Shown in pieces: positions 27,341-35,921 of a DNA stretch of 57,852 nt (within the stretch, counting starts at the first letter, position 1; every line of letters starts with the position of its first letter). A program made the position numbers and the translations under genes. The stretch is from assembly GCA_902773055.1 (NCBI GenBank), contig CACYCZ010000124.1, positions 1 through 57,852 on the forward strand, read 5' to 3'. The notes under the pieces were generated by a model. That model saw nothing but the letters and a program-made list of their open reading frames with translations. It did not search any database and was not told the DNA's origin. The DNA comes from an uncultured Bacteroidales bacterium. Lineage in GTDB: Bacteria; Bacteroidota; Bacteroidia; Bacteroidales; Bacteroidaceae.

Positions 27341-27384
27341 TACCCGCAGGACAAAGCGTGTTCTCCGTTATTGTCTTGCGGGTA
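27341..27384 (+). terminator. Hairpin after the TonB-dependent receptor gene
   Basis: TACCCGCAGGACAA (27341-27354) pairs with TTGTCTTGCGGGTA (27371-27384), 14 bp with one G-T pair and a 16-nt loop, followed by TCTTTG, a weak U-tract. Probable terminator of the receptor gene. Confidence 0.55.
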
Positions 27385-27390
27385 TCTTTG
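27383..27390 (+). promoter_or_regulatory. Possible -7 element for the DUF1080 operon
   Basis: TATCTTTG matches TAnnTTTG but overlaps the hairpin's right arm and would leave a leader of about 160 nt before the ATG at 27554. Uncertain. Confidence 0.3.
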
Positions 27391-27553
27391 TGAGAATAAT
27401 CTTGAATAGAAGAATGAATTTCCTTTTTCCCAACTTCAGGTGAAATATGATACCCTCTGGTTTCTTTATTTTTTTCAAAAATATTCTCTATGTGATTGAA
27501 GAAAATTGATTAATTTTACAATTCTAAAAGAATACTATATAAAACATAATAAG

Positions 27554-28579
27554 ATGAATAGACATAAATTGCTATTGATTAACTTCTTGATAGGCATTTG
27601 TACATTGACATTTGCACAGAATGCTCCACTGGAACCATATACTTTGGGACCGAACACTCCAGAGAACGAGCTGATAAAATTGCGTTATGCTATGGAGACT
27701 TCCAATATGAAAGCAGACCAAAAACGGATATTGCAGAAAATAGCCGATACAGGTACATTTCTTGGCATGATGTATGCATCTCAGTTTATGGATGATGATA
27801 TATTGAAGAAAGATGCAGCCAAGGCAGTGGCAACAATTGCATTGGCTCATGCGGATTATAACGGTGCAGTAACACGTCGGTTGCTCCGTAAAGCGCAACT
27901 GTTGGTTTCCTCCAAGATGCGTAAAAAACTGCAGAGTTATATTTCATCTTCGTCTGAGGTGGGCTTTGTTTCATTGTTTAACGGCAGAGATCTTACAGGA
28001 TGGAAAGGTTTGGTGCAAAACCCAATCAAACGTGCCAAAATGAGTTATGAAGAACTGCAACAGGCTCAAGTGAAAGCAGACGAGGTCATGCGTCAGGATT
28101 GGAAGGTTGTTGACGGCCTTTTGACTTATGTCGGACATGGTTATGACAACATATGTACAGAAGCTCAATATGGCGATTTTGAAATGTATGTAGATTGGGC
28201 TCTTGATCCCAGCGGTAAGGAACCGGACGCAGGTATATATTTAAGAGGAACGCCCCAGGTGCAGATATGGGATACCGCACGTGTTAACGTGGGAGCTCAA
28301 GTGGGCTCTGGGGGGCTCTATAATAATAAACAATATGAAAGCAAACCATCTGTAGTCGCTGACAATAAAGTAGGTATTTGGAACAGTTTCTTCATCAGAA
28401 TGCTTGGAGATAAAGTGACAGTGTGGCTTAATGGTGTCAAGGTGGTAGATGGCGTGACAATGGAAAATTATTGGGATCGTAATCAGCCGATATTTCCAGT
28501 GGAGCAAATCGAACTTCAGGCTCATGGCAGTAAGGTTTATTACAGAGATATCTATATCAGAAGATTGGACAGAAAATAA
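27554..28579 (+). CDS. Exported DUF1080 protein, 3-keto-glycoside hydrolase/lyase-like
   Basis: I start at the ATG 27554 because MNRHKLLLINFLIGICTLTFAQ is a clear signal peptide; an earlier in-frame ATG at 27506 would precede it with 16 charged residues. The 341-residue protein has a helical domain (residues about 35-130, with many Ala) and a DUF1080 concanavalin-like domain from residue 136: FVSLFNGRDLTGWKG, WKVVDGLLTYVGHGYDN, DAGIYLRGTPQVQIWD and VYYRDIYIRRLD. DUF1080 proteins of Bacteroides 3-keto-glycoside loci cleave oxidised (3-keto) glycosides by elimination or hydrolysis. The role here is inferred from domain and operon. Confidence 0.85.
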   Translation: MNRHKLLLINFLIGICTLTFAQNAPLEPYTLGPNTPENELIKLRYAMETSNMKADQKRILQKIADTGTFLGMMYASQFMDDDILKKDAAKAVATIALAHADYNGAVTRRLLRKAQLLVSSKMRKKLQSYISSSSEVGFVSLFNGRDLTGWKGLVQNPIKRAKMSYEELQQAQVKADEVMRQDWKVVDGLLTYVGHGYDNICTEAQYGDFEMYVDWALDPSGKEPDAGIYLRGTPQVQIWDTARVNVGAQVGSGGLYNNKQYESKPSVVADNKVGIWNSFFIRMLGDKVTVWLNGVKVVDGVTMENYWDRNQPIFPVEQIELQAHGSKVYYRDIYIRRLDRK

Positions 28580-28599
28580 AATATAAAGATATAATTATT

Positions 28600-29886
28600 A
28601 TGAAACAAAACAGACGTACTTTCCTGAAGACTATGGGAGCAGCTGGACTGTTTACCATTGTGCCGAGGAAGGTTCTTGGTGGAAAGGGTTATATAGCCCC
28701 GAGTGATCAGTTGACTAAAGGTATAATAGGTGTAGGTGGTATTGGACGGTCCAACTATCATTTTAATAGTGATGAAAGATGCCGTTTGATTTCTGTCTGT
28801 GATGTAGACAGTAAACATCTGCAAAAGGCTCTTGATTTGGGTAAATCTAAATTGAATCTGACCTTGAAACCATACCACGACTTCCGTGACTTGATACAAG
28901 ATGCCAACCTTGATATCGTCCATATAGCTACTCCGCCACATTGGCATGCTTTGATGGCAGTGGAGGCAGCCAAAGCCGGTAAGGATATTTGGTGTGAAAA
29001 ACCATTTACCCGTACAATAGGAGAAGGTAAAAGAGTTATTGAAGCTGTACATCGGTATAATAGAATTTTGCGACTGAATACATGGTTCCGTTTTAAAGAT
29101 ACATTCTATGGACTCGGCACAACAGTTCAGCCTCTGAAAAAACTGGTTGACAGTGGTATGTTGGGTTGGCCTTTGAAGGTAACGGTATCAGGTATCACAG
29201 GGTTTACATGGAAATTTTACTGGGTAGGTAAGGAGAATCTTGAACAGCAGGAAGTGCCTGCAGAACTGGACTATGATATGTGGCTGGGCCCGGCACCGTA
29301 TAAACCTTATAACGCCCATCGGGTGCATCAGACATTCCGTGGTTATTGGGACTATGACGGGGGAGGACTGACCGATATGGGCCAGCATTATTTGGATCCT
29401 GTCCAATATCTTTTGGGTAAAGATAATGATTTCCCTGTAAAAGTAGATGTGGATGCTCCTCAGCAGCACCCTGATGCAGTAGGTATCTGGCATAAGATCA
29501 CTTATACTTATGAAGATGGTTGCCAGATTGTCTTGGAAGGCGAAGGATATGAAAGTAAATCAAAGATTCCTTATATAGAAGGACCGAAAGGAAAAGTCTA
29601 TAAAGGCTTTGAATGCACCATTCCTGATATTATGAACAAGTTGGCAGAATATCCCGATCCTGAGCCACAAAGAACTGATTTCGTTGATTGTGTTCGGACA
29701 CGACAGAAATTTGCCCTCAACGAGGAAAACGGCCATCACAGCTGTACTTTGGTAAATATGGCTGCAGTGGCTTTGAGATTAGGACGGAAAACACTGAATT
29801 TTGACAAACAGACACAAACATTTATTGGTGACGATGCTGCAAATGCCTTGATAGATCAGCCAATGAGAGGACCTTGGAAAATTTAA
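28600..29886 (+). CDS. Gfo/Idh/MocA oxidoreductase with Tat-type signal (putative glycoside 3-dehydrogenase)
   Basis: A 428-residue protein. The N-terminus MKQNRRTFLKTMGAAGLF is a twin-arginine (Tat) signal, used to export proteins already folded around a cofactor. The Rossmann domain follows: GIIGVGGIGRSNYHF, ISVCDVDSKHL, IVHIATPPHWHALM and the Gfo/Idh signature DIWCEKPFTRTIGEG with EKP. The C-terminal domain carries DGGGLTDMGQHYLDPVQYLL with conserved Asp/His of the active site. In the 3-keto-glycoside loci such enzymes oxidise the sugar at C3 with NAD(P). The gap to the DUF1080 gene is 20 bp. Confidence 0.88.
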   Translation: MKQNRRTFLKTMGAAGLFTIVPRKVLGGKGYIAPSDQLTKGIIGVGGIGRSNYHFNSDERCRLISVCDVDSKHLQKALDLGKSKLNLTLKPYHDFRDLIQDANLDIVHIATPPHWHALMAVEAAKAGKDIWCEKPFTRTIGEGKRVIEAVHRYNRILRLNTWFRFKDTFYGLGTTVQPLKKLVDSGMLGWPLKVTVSGITGFTWKFYWVGKENLEQQEVPAELDYDMWLGPAPYKPYNAHRVHQTFRGYWDYDGGGLTDMGQHYLDPVQYLLGKDNDFPVKVDVDAPQQHPDAVGIWHKITYTYEDGCQIVLEGEGYESKSKIPYIEGPKGKVYKGFECTIPDIMNKLAEYPDPEPQRTDFVDCVRTRQKFALNEENGHHSCTLVNMAAVALRLGRKTLNFDKQTQTFIGDDAANALIDQPMRGPWKI

Positions 29887-29924
29887 GTGTTGTAATATTG
29901 TATAATTATCAAATAATTCAAAGG

Positions 29925-32900
29925 ATGAAAACAATAAGGATATCAGTTATATTATTTCTGATGTTGCTATGCCTTGGTGTGAAGGCACAGACTGACAGCC
30001 GCAACAGAACGAAAGAGACTATAGTGCAGGATGGGCTTGCTCAATTGCCTGCAAAAAACCTGAAAGTATTTGAACAGATTACTTCCGAAATAGCAGGAAC
30101 AGGAAAAGAAGGCATGGAGATGCTGGTAGGTATGATGCAGCCTGCTGCTAAAGCAAAGAATGCAACATTCGAGTATGCGATAGATGGTGTAGTAAGTTAT
30201 GTGTCTGAAAAAAAGAACGCTTCGCTAAAGGAAAATGTACTGAAAGGATTAATGGCAGGCTTTGATAAATGTACGGATGATGTAAATCGTGCTTTCCTCA
30301 TAACAGAAATGGCAAGAATTGCTACGGCAGAAAATGCCTCCTTTTTTGCAAAAATGCTGTCTGACGAAAAACTTGTAAATGTGGCTGTCAGTGCGCTCGC
30401 GTCAATAAAAGGAACCGATAATGTTATAGCAGACTTGATAAAGAAGAGTTCTACCCCAAAATCAAACTTGGCATATTTAGCTTATGTAAAAAAACTGCAA
30501 GGTGTTGAAGACGGTCTACTCTCGTGGATAAAAGATGCAGATGAAACGACATTGGCTTCAATATATAATGCTTTGACAGTATGTGGAGGTGAAAAGTCTG
30601 TTAATTTACTGAAGGTTGCGGCTCAGTCTAAAAAATTCGCTAATGATGCAACCGGTGCAACGGATGCTTACCTCCAGCTTTTAAATAATATAAAATCTGA
30701 TGACATAGTTATTGCATCAGCAAAAACACTTCTTAAGAGTGACAAAGAGCCAATCAGATGTGCAGGGTTGCGATTGCTGCTGCAAAGGGATAAGACTAAT
30801 GCTATTAAAAATGTAATGTCTGCCTTGAAGGATGCTTCTCCTCAGTATAGAAATACTGCCCTGAATCTTGCTCAAGAAGTTGCAGGTAAAGGAATATTTG
30901 ACAAAATAACTGCTAAGAAATTCAGCAATGGTGCGACTGCAGATATTATCAGATGGATAGGTAACAACAAACGTACAGAGCAGATAGGGTATGTTGTTAA
31001 GGCTATTCGTCAGCATAGTGATTCTACTATAACGAGAGCAGCTATAGAGGCTGCTGGCAAAATTGGGACAGACGATGCTCTGGCTATATTGATACAGGAA
31101 TTGTCAGGAAACTATGCTGCAGAGGCAAAGAAAGCTTTGACATCCTATAATGGCAAAATCAACAGTGGTATCGCACAGGCACTGACGAATCAAGATAAAA
31201 ATATATGTAAAAATGCATTGGAATTAGCCTCAACACGTCATATATATAATACATACAACACAATTCTGAACTTAACAAAGTCTGATGACTCCGCAATTCG
31301 TGATTTGGCATATAAATCTTTAGCAGGGGTCTCAACAACTGGCAATTTTGAGGAATTGTGTAAGTTAATGGAAGATAAAAAGGATGGCAAGACTGTAGGC
31401 TATTTGCAGAAGGCTGCACAAAAAGCTATCCAATCATTGTCCGCGGAAGAACAATATAATTTGGTAGAAAAACATATAACTCAAACATCTTCACCGTCTT
31501 TGTATTATCCATTACTCGCTCAGGTAAGTAGTGCGAAAGCTATTAATAAACTAAAATCTGAGTATGAGGCAAATCGTAATAATCGCGATGCAGCTTATAA
31601 GGCATTGTTGCAAGTTGACAATCCTGATGTTGCAGAGGTACTATATAATATCTGTAGGAAGGATGGTTCTAAGGTCAACGAAGCATTGGAACGTTATCTC
31701 AGTCTCGTCCGTAAATCAGACAGCAATCCTACGCAGAAATACTTATTATACAAACAGGCTCTTGAGTTGAATCCGACGAATGATGCAGTGAAGCGCAAGG
31801 CGTTAGATTATCTTGCAGAGTGTCATCAGTTGCCGGCTTTAGTTTTGGTATCTAAATATATGGATAATGATGCAACTGCGATGAAAGCTGCCACGACAGT
31901 AAAAACGATTGCCTCAAAGACCCCTTCAATACAGGGAGGACTATTGGTAAAGGATGTTCTGACTAAGGCTTTGGAAGTTTTTAAAGCCCAAACAAACAAT
32001 GCTGATGCCGGATATGCTGTAGATGAAATAAATGGGCAGATATTGCCGAAATTTTCTCCCAATGGCTATGTAAAGATTGAGCCACAAATTAATACGGAGA
32101 GGATATTGCTTGGAACTAAGAAATATGAGAATTTTGAATTATATATGGAATGGAAGTCTACGGATAATGCGATGCTTAAACTGCGTAGTATGCCACAGCT
32201 ATTGTATGCTAAGGATAAGATTTCAGTGAATGCAAGCAACGTAGTAGAGTCCATAAATCCAGACGATTGGAATATGCTATTTATAAAAGTTGTAAATGAC
32301 CGTCTCCATGTAGAAAGTAATGGGCGTACTGTTGTTGATAATTTTATAATGAAGAATTCGCCAGAGACTTTGCCCCTAAATAATGAAGGAATTATAGAAA
32401 TTCAAAAATTGAATTCAGATTTTTCTATACGTGATGTCTATATTAAGGAATTGCCGTCAACTCCGATTTATAGACTGACGGCAGATGAAGAGAAGGCTGG
32501 TTATGAAGTTCTTTTTGACGGAAGGAATCTGGATAAATGGCAAGGGAATCTGACCGACTATGTACCTTTGGATGGCAATATATATGTCAGTGCGAAATAT
32601 GGTGGTACAGGTAATCTGTATACCAAGAAAAGGTATAGTGATTTCATCTATCGCTTTGAGTTCTGTTTTGATGAGCCTGGTGTTAACAATGGTATTGGTA
32701 TTAGGACAAACATAGGTACTGATGCAGCTTATGATGGCATGGAAATACAAGTTTTGGACCATGATGATCCTATATATAAAGGCCTGCATGATTATCAGAG
32801 GCATGGTTCTGTATACGGAATAATAGTTCCTAAACATATTATTTTTGATAAAGTCGGGACTTGGTATTCAGAAGAAATACGTGCTATCGGTGACCATATT

Positions 32901-33134
32901 ACCGTGATTGTGAATGGTGATGTCGTATTGGACGGTAATATCCGTGAAGCATGTCAAGGGCATAATGTGGCGCCTGACGGAGGGAAGGTGAATCCTTATA
33001 CAGTGGATCATAAAAATCATCCAGGCTTGTTTAATAAAGATGGATATATTAGTTTCTGTGGTCATGGCGTTGGTGTCAAATTCCGTAATGTGAGGATATT
33101 GGATCTCAGTAAATCCAAAAAGAAAAAAAGATAA
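29925..33134 (+). CDS. HEAT-repeat protein with two C-terminal DUF1080-type domains
   Basis: Starts at ATG 29925, which gives the signal peptide MKTIRISVILFLMLLCLGVK then AQTD; the longer frame from 29874 overlaps the previous gene without a signal. The 1069-residue chain has a long alpha-helical solenoid (about residues 60-690; repeats such as EAAGKIGTDDALAILIQEL and AIRDLAYKSLAGVS), a first jelly-roll of DUF1080 type (from about 712, YENFELYMEWKSTDNAML) lacking the usual LFNG/LFDG opening, and a second complete DUF1080 domain from about 857 (YEVLFDGRNLDKWQGN, NGIGIRTNIGTDAAYDGMEI). Probably a periplasmic enzyme with a scaffold-like solenoid acting with the small DUF1080 protein. Confidence 0.86.
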   Translation: MKTIRISVILFLMLLCLGVKAQTDSRNRTKETIVQDGLAQLPAKNLKVFEQITSEIAGTGKEGMEMLVGMMQPAAKAKNATFEYAIDGVVSYVSEKKNASLKENVLKGLMAGFDKCTDDVNRAFLITEMARIATAENASFFAKMLSDEKLVNVAVSALASIKGTDNVIADLIKKSSTPKSNLAYLAYVKKLQGVEDGLLSWIKDADETTLASIYNALTVCGGEKSVNLLKVAAQSKKFANDATGATDAYLQLLNNIKSDDIVIASAKTLLKSDKEPIRCAGLRLLLQRDKTNAIKNVMSALKDASPQYRNTALNLAQEVAGKGIFDKITAKKFSNGATADIIRWIGNNKRTEQIGYVVKAIRQHSDSTITRAAIEAAGKIGTDDALAILIQELSGNYAAEAKKALTSYNGKINSGIAQALTNQDKNICKNALELASTRHIYNTYNTILNLTKSDDSAIRDLAYKSLAGVSTTGNFEELCKLMEDKKDGKTVGYLQKAAQKAIQSLSAEEQYNLVEKHITQTSSPSLYYPLLAQVSSAKAINKLKSEYEANRNNRDAAYKALLQVDNPDVAEVLYNICRKDGSKVNEALERYLSLVRKSDSNPTQKYLLYKQALELNPTNDAVKRKALDYLAECHQLPALVLVSKYMDNDATAMKAATTVKTIASKTPSIQGGLLVKDVLTKALEVFKAQTNNADAGYAVDEINGQILPKFSPNGYVKIEPQINTERILLGTKKYENFELYMEWKSTDNAMLKLRSMPQLLYAKDKISVNASNVVESINPDDWNMLFIKVVNDRLHVESNGRTVVDNFIMKNSPETLPLNNEGIIEIQKLNSDFSIRDVYIKELPSTPIYRLTADEEKAGYEVLFDGRNLDKWQGNLTDYVPLDGNIYVSAKYGGTGNLYTKKRYSDFIYRFEFCFDEPGVNNGIGIRTNIGTDAAYDGMEIQVLDHDDPIYKGLHDYQRHGSVYGIIVPKHIIFDKVGTWYSEEIRAIGDHITVIVNGDVVLDGNIREACQGHNVAPDGGKVNPYTVDHKNHPGLFNKDGYISFCGHGVGVKFRNVRILDLSKSKKKKR

Positions 33135-34384
33135 TGTTATCAGAGAATTTACAGTTACCGGCTTCGATTATTGCTATTGGGGCCGGTAACCGCATGAAAA
33201 CATATATGCACTATCTGGAAGAGCATCCTCAAGAAGCTCGCCTTGTTGCTGTTGTAGAATGTAATGAATTGCGTAGAAATAATTTTGCTGATAAATTCGG
33301 AGTGAGTCAAGAGAATCGTTTTGCTGACTACGAAACATTTTTCAAACATCCAGTTCCTGCTGATGCAATTTTTATATGTACTCCAGATGATGAGCATTTT
33401 CGGCCTTGTTTTCTTGCAGTGCAGAATGGTTATAATGTGTTGTTGGAAAAACCTATAGCACAAAGCTATGAAGAATGCTTGTTGTTAGATAAGGCCGCAA
33501 GAGAGCATGCTGTTGATGTATGTGTTTGCCATGTGATGAGATACTATCCCTGTTATATAAAGATTAAGGAGATAGTTGAAAGCCGGGAATTGGGTGAGAT
33601 TATATCCATACACCATATTGAACGGGTTGGGATGGATAGGATGACTCATAGCTATGTGAGAGGAAAGTGGAATCGTAAGAGTGATTCAAATGATATGTTT
33701 ACGGCCAAGTGCTGTCATGATGTTGATTTTATTTTGTGGCTTTTAGGGCCTGATGTCAGGTGTCGTAAAGTAAGTTCCTTTGGTTCTTTAAAATGGTTTA
33801 GGCAAGAAAATGCGCCAACAGGCTCTGCAGAACGTTGTGTTGATTGTCAGGTTGAAAAAAAATGCCCATTTTCAGCTGTTGATTTATATTGGCGGAGAAA
33901 GGATTGGATTCGAAATATTGATATTTTATCAGGTGAAACCCAAGATGATGCCATTGTAAGGGAATTGAATAAAGGTAGCATAGGACGATGTGTATATCAT
34001 TGTGACAATGATGTCGTAGACCATCAGAGTGTGTTGATAGAAATGGACAATGGGATTACTATAAATATCGATATGGAATGTTTTACTGTGAATGATTATC
34101 GCGATTTGCATATTTGGTTTTCCAACGGCGAGCTCTATCATAATGAGAAGGAAATACGTGTCGTGAGATTTAGTAATCGGAAGGAACAAATTTATGATTT
34201 CTCCAATACGCTTAAAGATTCTTATCATGCAGGTGCTGATTTGAAGATTATTGAAGAATTCTTACATTTTTTGAGACATAAAAAAAACCATGTTACTTCA
34301 TTGTTACATGATAGTCTGGCCAGTCATCAGGTATGTTTTGCAGCAGAAGAAAGCCGCACAACAGGAAAAACGATAATGTTATGA
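33134..34384 (+). CDS. Cytoplasmic Gfo/Idh/MocA oxidoreductase
   Basis: A 416-residue protein without a signal peptide. The Rossmann motif is SIIAIGAGNRMKTYMHYL, followed by AIFICTPDDEHFRPC and NVLLEKPIAQSYEECLLL with the EKP active-site lysine region; KCCHDVDFILWLLG carries the catalytic His/Asp. It contains a Cys cluster ERCVDCQVEKKCPFSAVDLY that looks like a structural metal site found in one Gfo/Idh subfamily. Its ATG overlaps the previous stop (TAATG). As the only non-exported member of the operon, it may reduce the 3-keto sugar released in the periplasm once imported, closing the redox pathway. That role is inference. Confidence 0.87.
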   Translation: MLSENLQLPASIIAIGAGNRMKTYMHYLEEHPQEARLVAVVECNELRRNNFADKFGVSQENRFADYETFFKHPVPADAIFICTPDDEHFRPCFLAVQNGYNVLLEKPIAQSYEECLLLDKAAREHAVDVCVCHVMRYYPCYIKIKEIVESRELGEIISIHHIERVGMDRMTHSYVRGKWNRKSDSNDMFTAKCCHDVDFILWLLGPDVRCRKVSSFGSLKWFRQENAPTGSAERCVDCQVEKKCPFSAVDLYWRRKDWIRNIDILSGETQDDAIVRELNKGSIGRCVYHCDNDVVDHQSVLIEMDNGITINIDMECFTVNDYRDLHIWFSNGELYHNEKEIRVVRFSNRKEQIYDFSNTLKDSYHAGADLKIIEEFLHFLRHKKNHVTSLLHDSLASHQVCFAAEESRTTGKTIML

Positions 34385-34408
34385 AAATAGTTAAATTAAG
34401 ACATAGGA

Positions 34409-35155
34409 ATGGTACTTGTTAAATGGTTAATAGCTTTTGGAAAATATCTTCGGATGTTACATCGGGTCTTTAGCCGACCGGACAGAGTAAGAATGTTTTT
34501 TAAAAAATATTATGCGGAAATATACCAATTGGGCATTGATTCCATTGGAATAGTTTTGGTGATATCTCTTTTTATCGGGGCAGTCATTTGTATCCAGTTT
34601 AAGATGAATATTCAAAGTTCCTGGATGCCCGCATGGGTTCCTGGGTATGCATCCCGAGAAATAATGCTGTTGGAATTTTCATCTTCAATAATGTGTCTTA
34701 TCCTGAGTGGGAAAGTGGGTTCTAATGTTGCTTCAGAATTGGGTACGATGCGTGTAACTCAGCAGATTGATGCTTTGGATATCATGGGAGTGAATTCTGC
34801 GAACTACCTGATTTTGCCAAAGATTGTCGCTTTGGTTTCCATTATGCCGATTTTAGTAACATTGAGTGTGGCCGCAGGAATAGCAGGTGCATATGCTATT
34901 GTATATATTGCTCATATTGGTACTATACGTGATTTGACAATAGGTATGCAATATTCTTTTAATCAGTGGTTTTTTTGGATGGGCGTTATTAAAGCCATGT
35001 TTTTTGGATTTTTGATAACGACAATATCGGCATATTATGGTTATAATGTAAAAGGGGGATCTGTAGAGGTTGGCAAGGCAAGCACAAATGCTGTGGTGAC
35101 GAGCAGTATATTGATACTTGTTACAGACACATTCCTTACGCAATTATTGTCTTAA
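34409..35155 (+). CDS. MlaE-family ABC transporter permease
   Basis: A 248-residue integral membrane protein with about five to six helices. Family features seen are the YAEIYQLGIDSIGIVLVISL amphipathic entry, FIGAVICIQFKMNIQ, SGKVGSNVASELGTMRVTQQ (the conserved MlaE loop), IDALDIMGVNSANYLILPK and the ending SAYYGYNVKGGSVEVGKAST. It forms the inner-membrane core of a phospholipid transporter that maintains outer-membrane lipid asymmetry. It lies 24 bp after the keto-sugar operon and 10 bp before the ATPase gene. No MlaD-type (MCE) gene is present in this window, so that subunit must be encoded elsewhere. Confidence 0.93.
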   Translation: MVLVKWLIAFGKYLRMLHRVFSRPDRVRMFFKKYYAEIYQLGIDSIGIVLVISLFIGAVICIQFKMNIQSSWMPAWVPGYASREIMLLEFSSSIMCLILSGKVGSNVASELGTMRVTQQIDALDIMGVNSANYLILPKIVALVSIMPILVTLSVAAGIAGAYAIVYIAHIGTIRDLTIGMQYSFNQWFFWMGVIKAMFFGFLITTISAYYGYNVKGGSVEVGKASTNAVVTSSILILVTDTFLTQLLS

Positions 35156-35165
35156 ACAAAGGATT

Positions 35166-35921
35166 ATGATAGAATTGAAATCTATAAGCAAGTCGTTTGA
35201 AGGCAAGCGTGTATTGCATGATATAAACGGACTGTTTGAAAATGGTAAGACCAATCTTATTATAGGACGGAGTGGAAGTGGCAAAACTGTGCTGATGAAC
35301 TGTATTGTTGGTTTGATGAGACCGGATGCAGGTCAGATTTTATATGATGGCCAGGATATGCTGGCTCTGTCTAAGAGTTCACTCGTTATGTTGAGACGAC
35401 AAATGGGAATGTTGTTTCAAGGCTCTGCCTTGTTTGATTCAATGACTGTAATAGAAAATGTGATGTTTCCGCTTGACATGTTTTCTACCGATAGTTATAA
35501 AGAGCGTAAACACAGAGCGCAGGAATGTCTGGACAGGGTGAATCTTGGTGATGCAGAGAATAAGTTACCAGGTGAGTTGAGTGGAGGAATGCAGAAACGT
35601 GCTGCAATTGCACGGGCGATATCAATGAGGCCTAAATATCTTTTTTGCGATGAGCCAAATTCGGGGCTGGATCCTAAAACGTCATTAGTAATAGACAATT
35701 TGATTTTTGAAATAACGAAAGAGAATGCAATGACAACTATTGTCAATACCCATGATATGAATTCAGTGATGGGAATAGGGGAGAATATTGTTTTTCTATA
35801 TCATGGTGATAAAGAATGGCAAGGTAACAAGGATGATATTCTGAATTCTCAAAATCAGCGTTTAAATGATTTTATCTTCGCCAGTGATTTTAGTAAAAAA
35901 TTAAGACAGGTTAATGAATAA
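35166..35921 (+). CDS. MlaF-family ABC transporter ATPase
   Basis: The start at 35166 (MIELKSISKSFEGKRVL, 251 residues) is chosen over an in-frame ATG at 35118, which lies inside the permease gene and adds residues without homology. Walker A GRSGSGKT is at 34-41, the signature is ELSGGMQKRAAIARAI, Walker B is YLFCDEPNSGLDP, and the H-loop is IVNTHDMNSVM. The MQKR signature is characteristic of MlaF-type ATPases. It powers the MlaE permease. The end overlaps the DUF5103 gene by 8 bases. Confidence 0.95.
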   Translation: MIELKSISKSFEGKRVLHDINGLFENGKTNLIIGRSGSGKTVLMNCIVGLMRPDAGQILYDGQDMLALSKSSLVMLRRQMGMLFQGSALFDSMTVIENVMFPLDMFSTDSYKERKHRAQECLDRVNLGDAENKLPGELSGGMQKRAAIARAISMRPKYLFCDEPNSGLDPKTSLVIDNLIFEITKENAMTTIVNTHDMNSVMGIGENIVFLYHGDKEWQGNKDDILNSQNQRLNDFIFASDFSKKLRQVNE

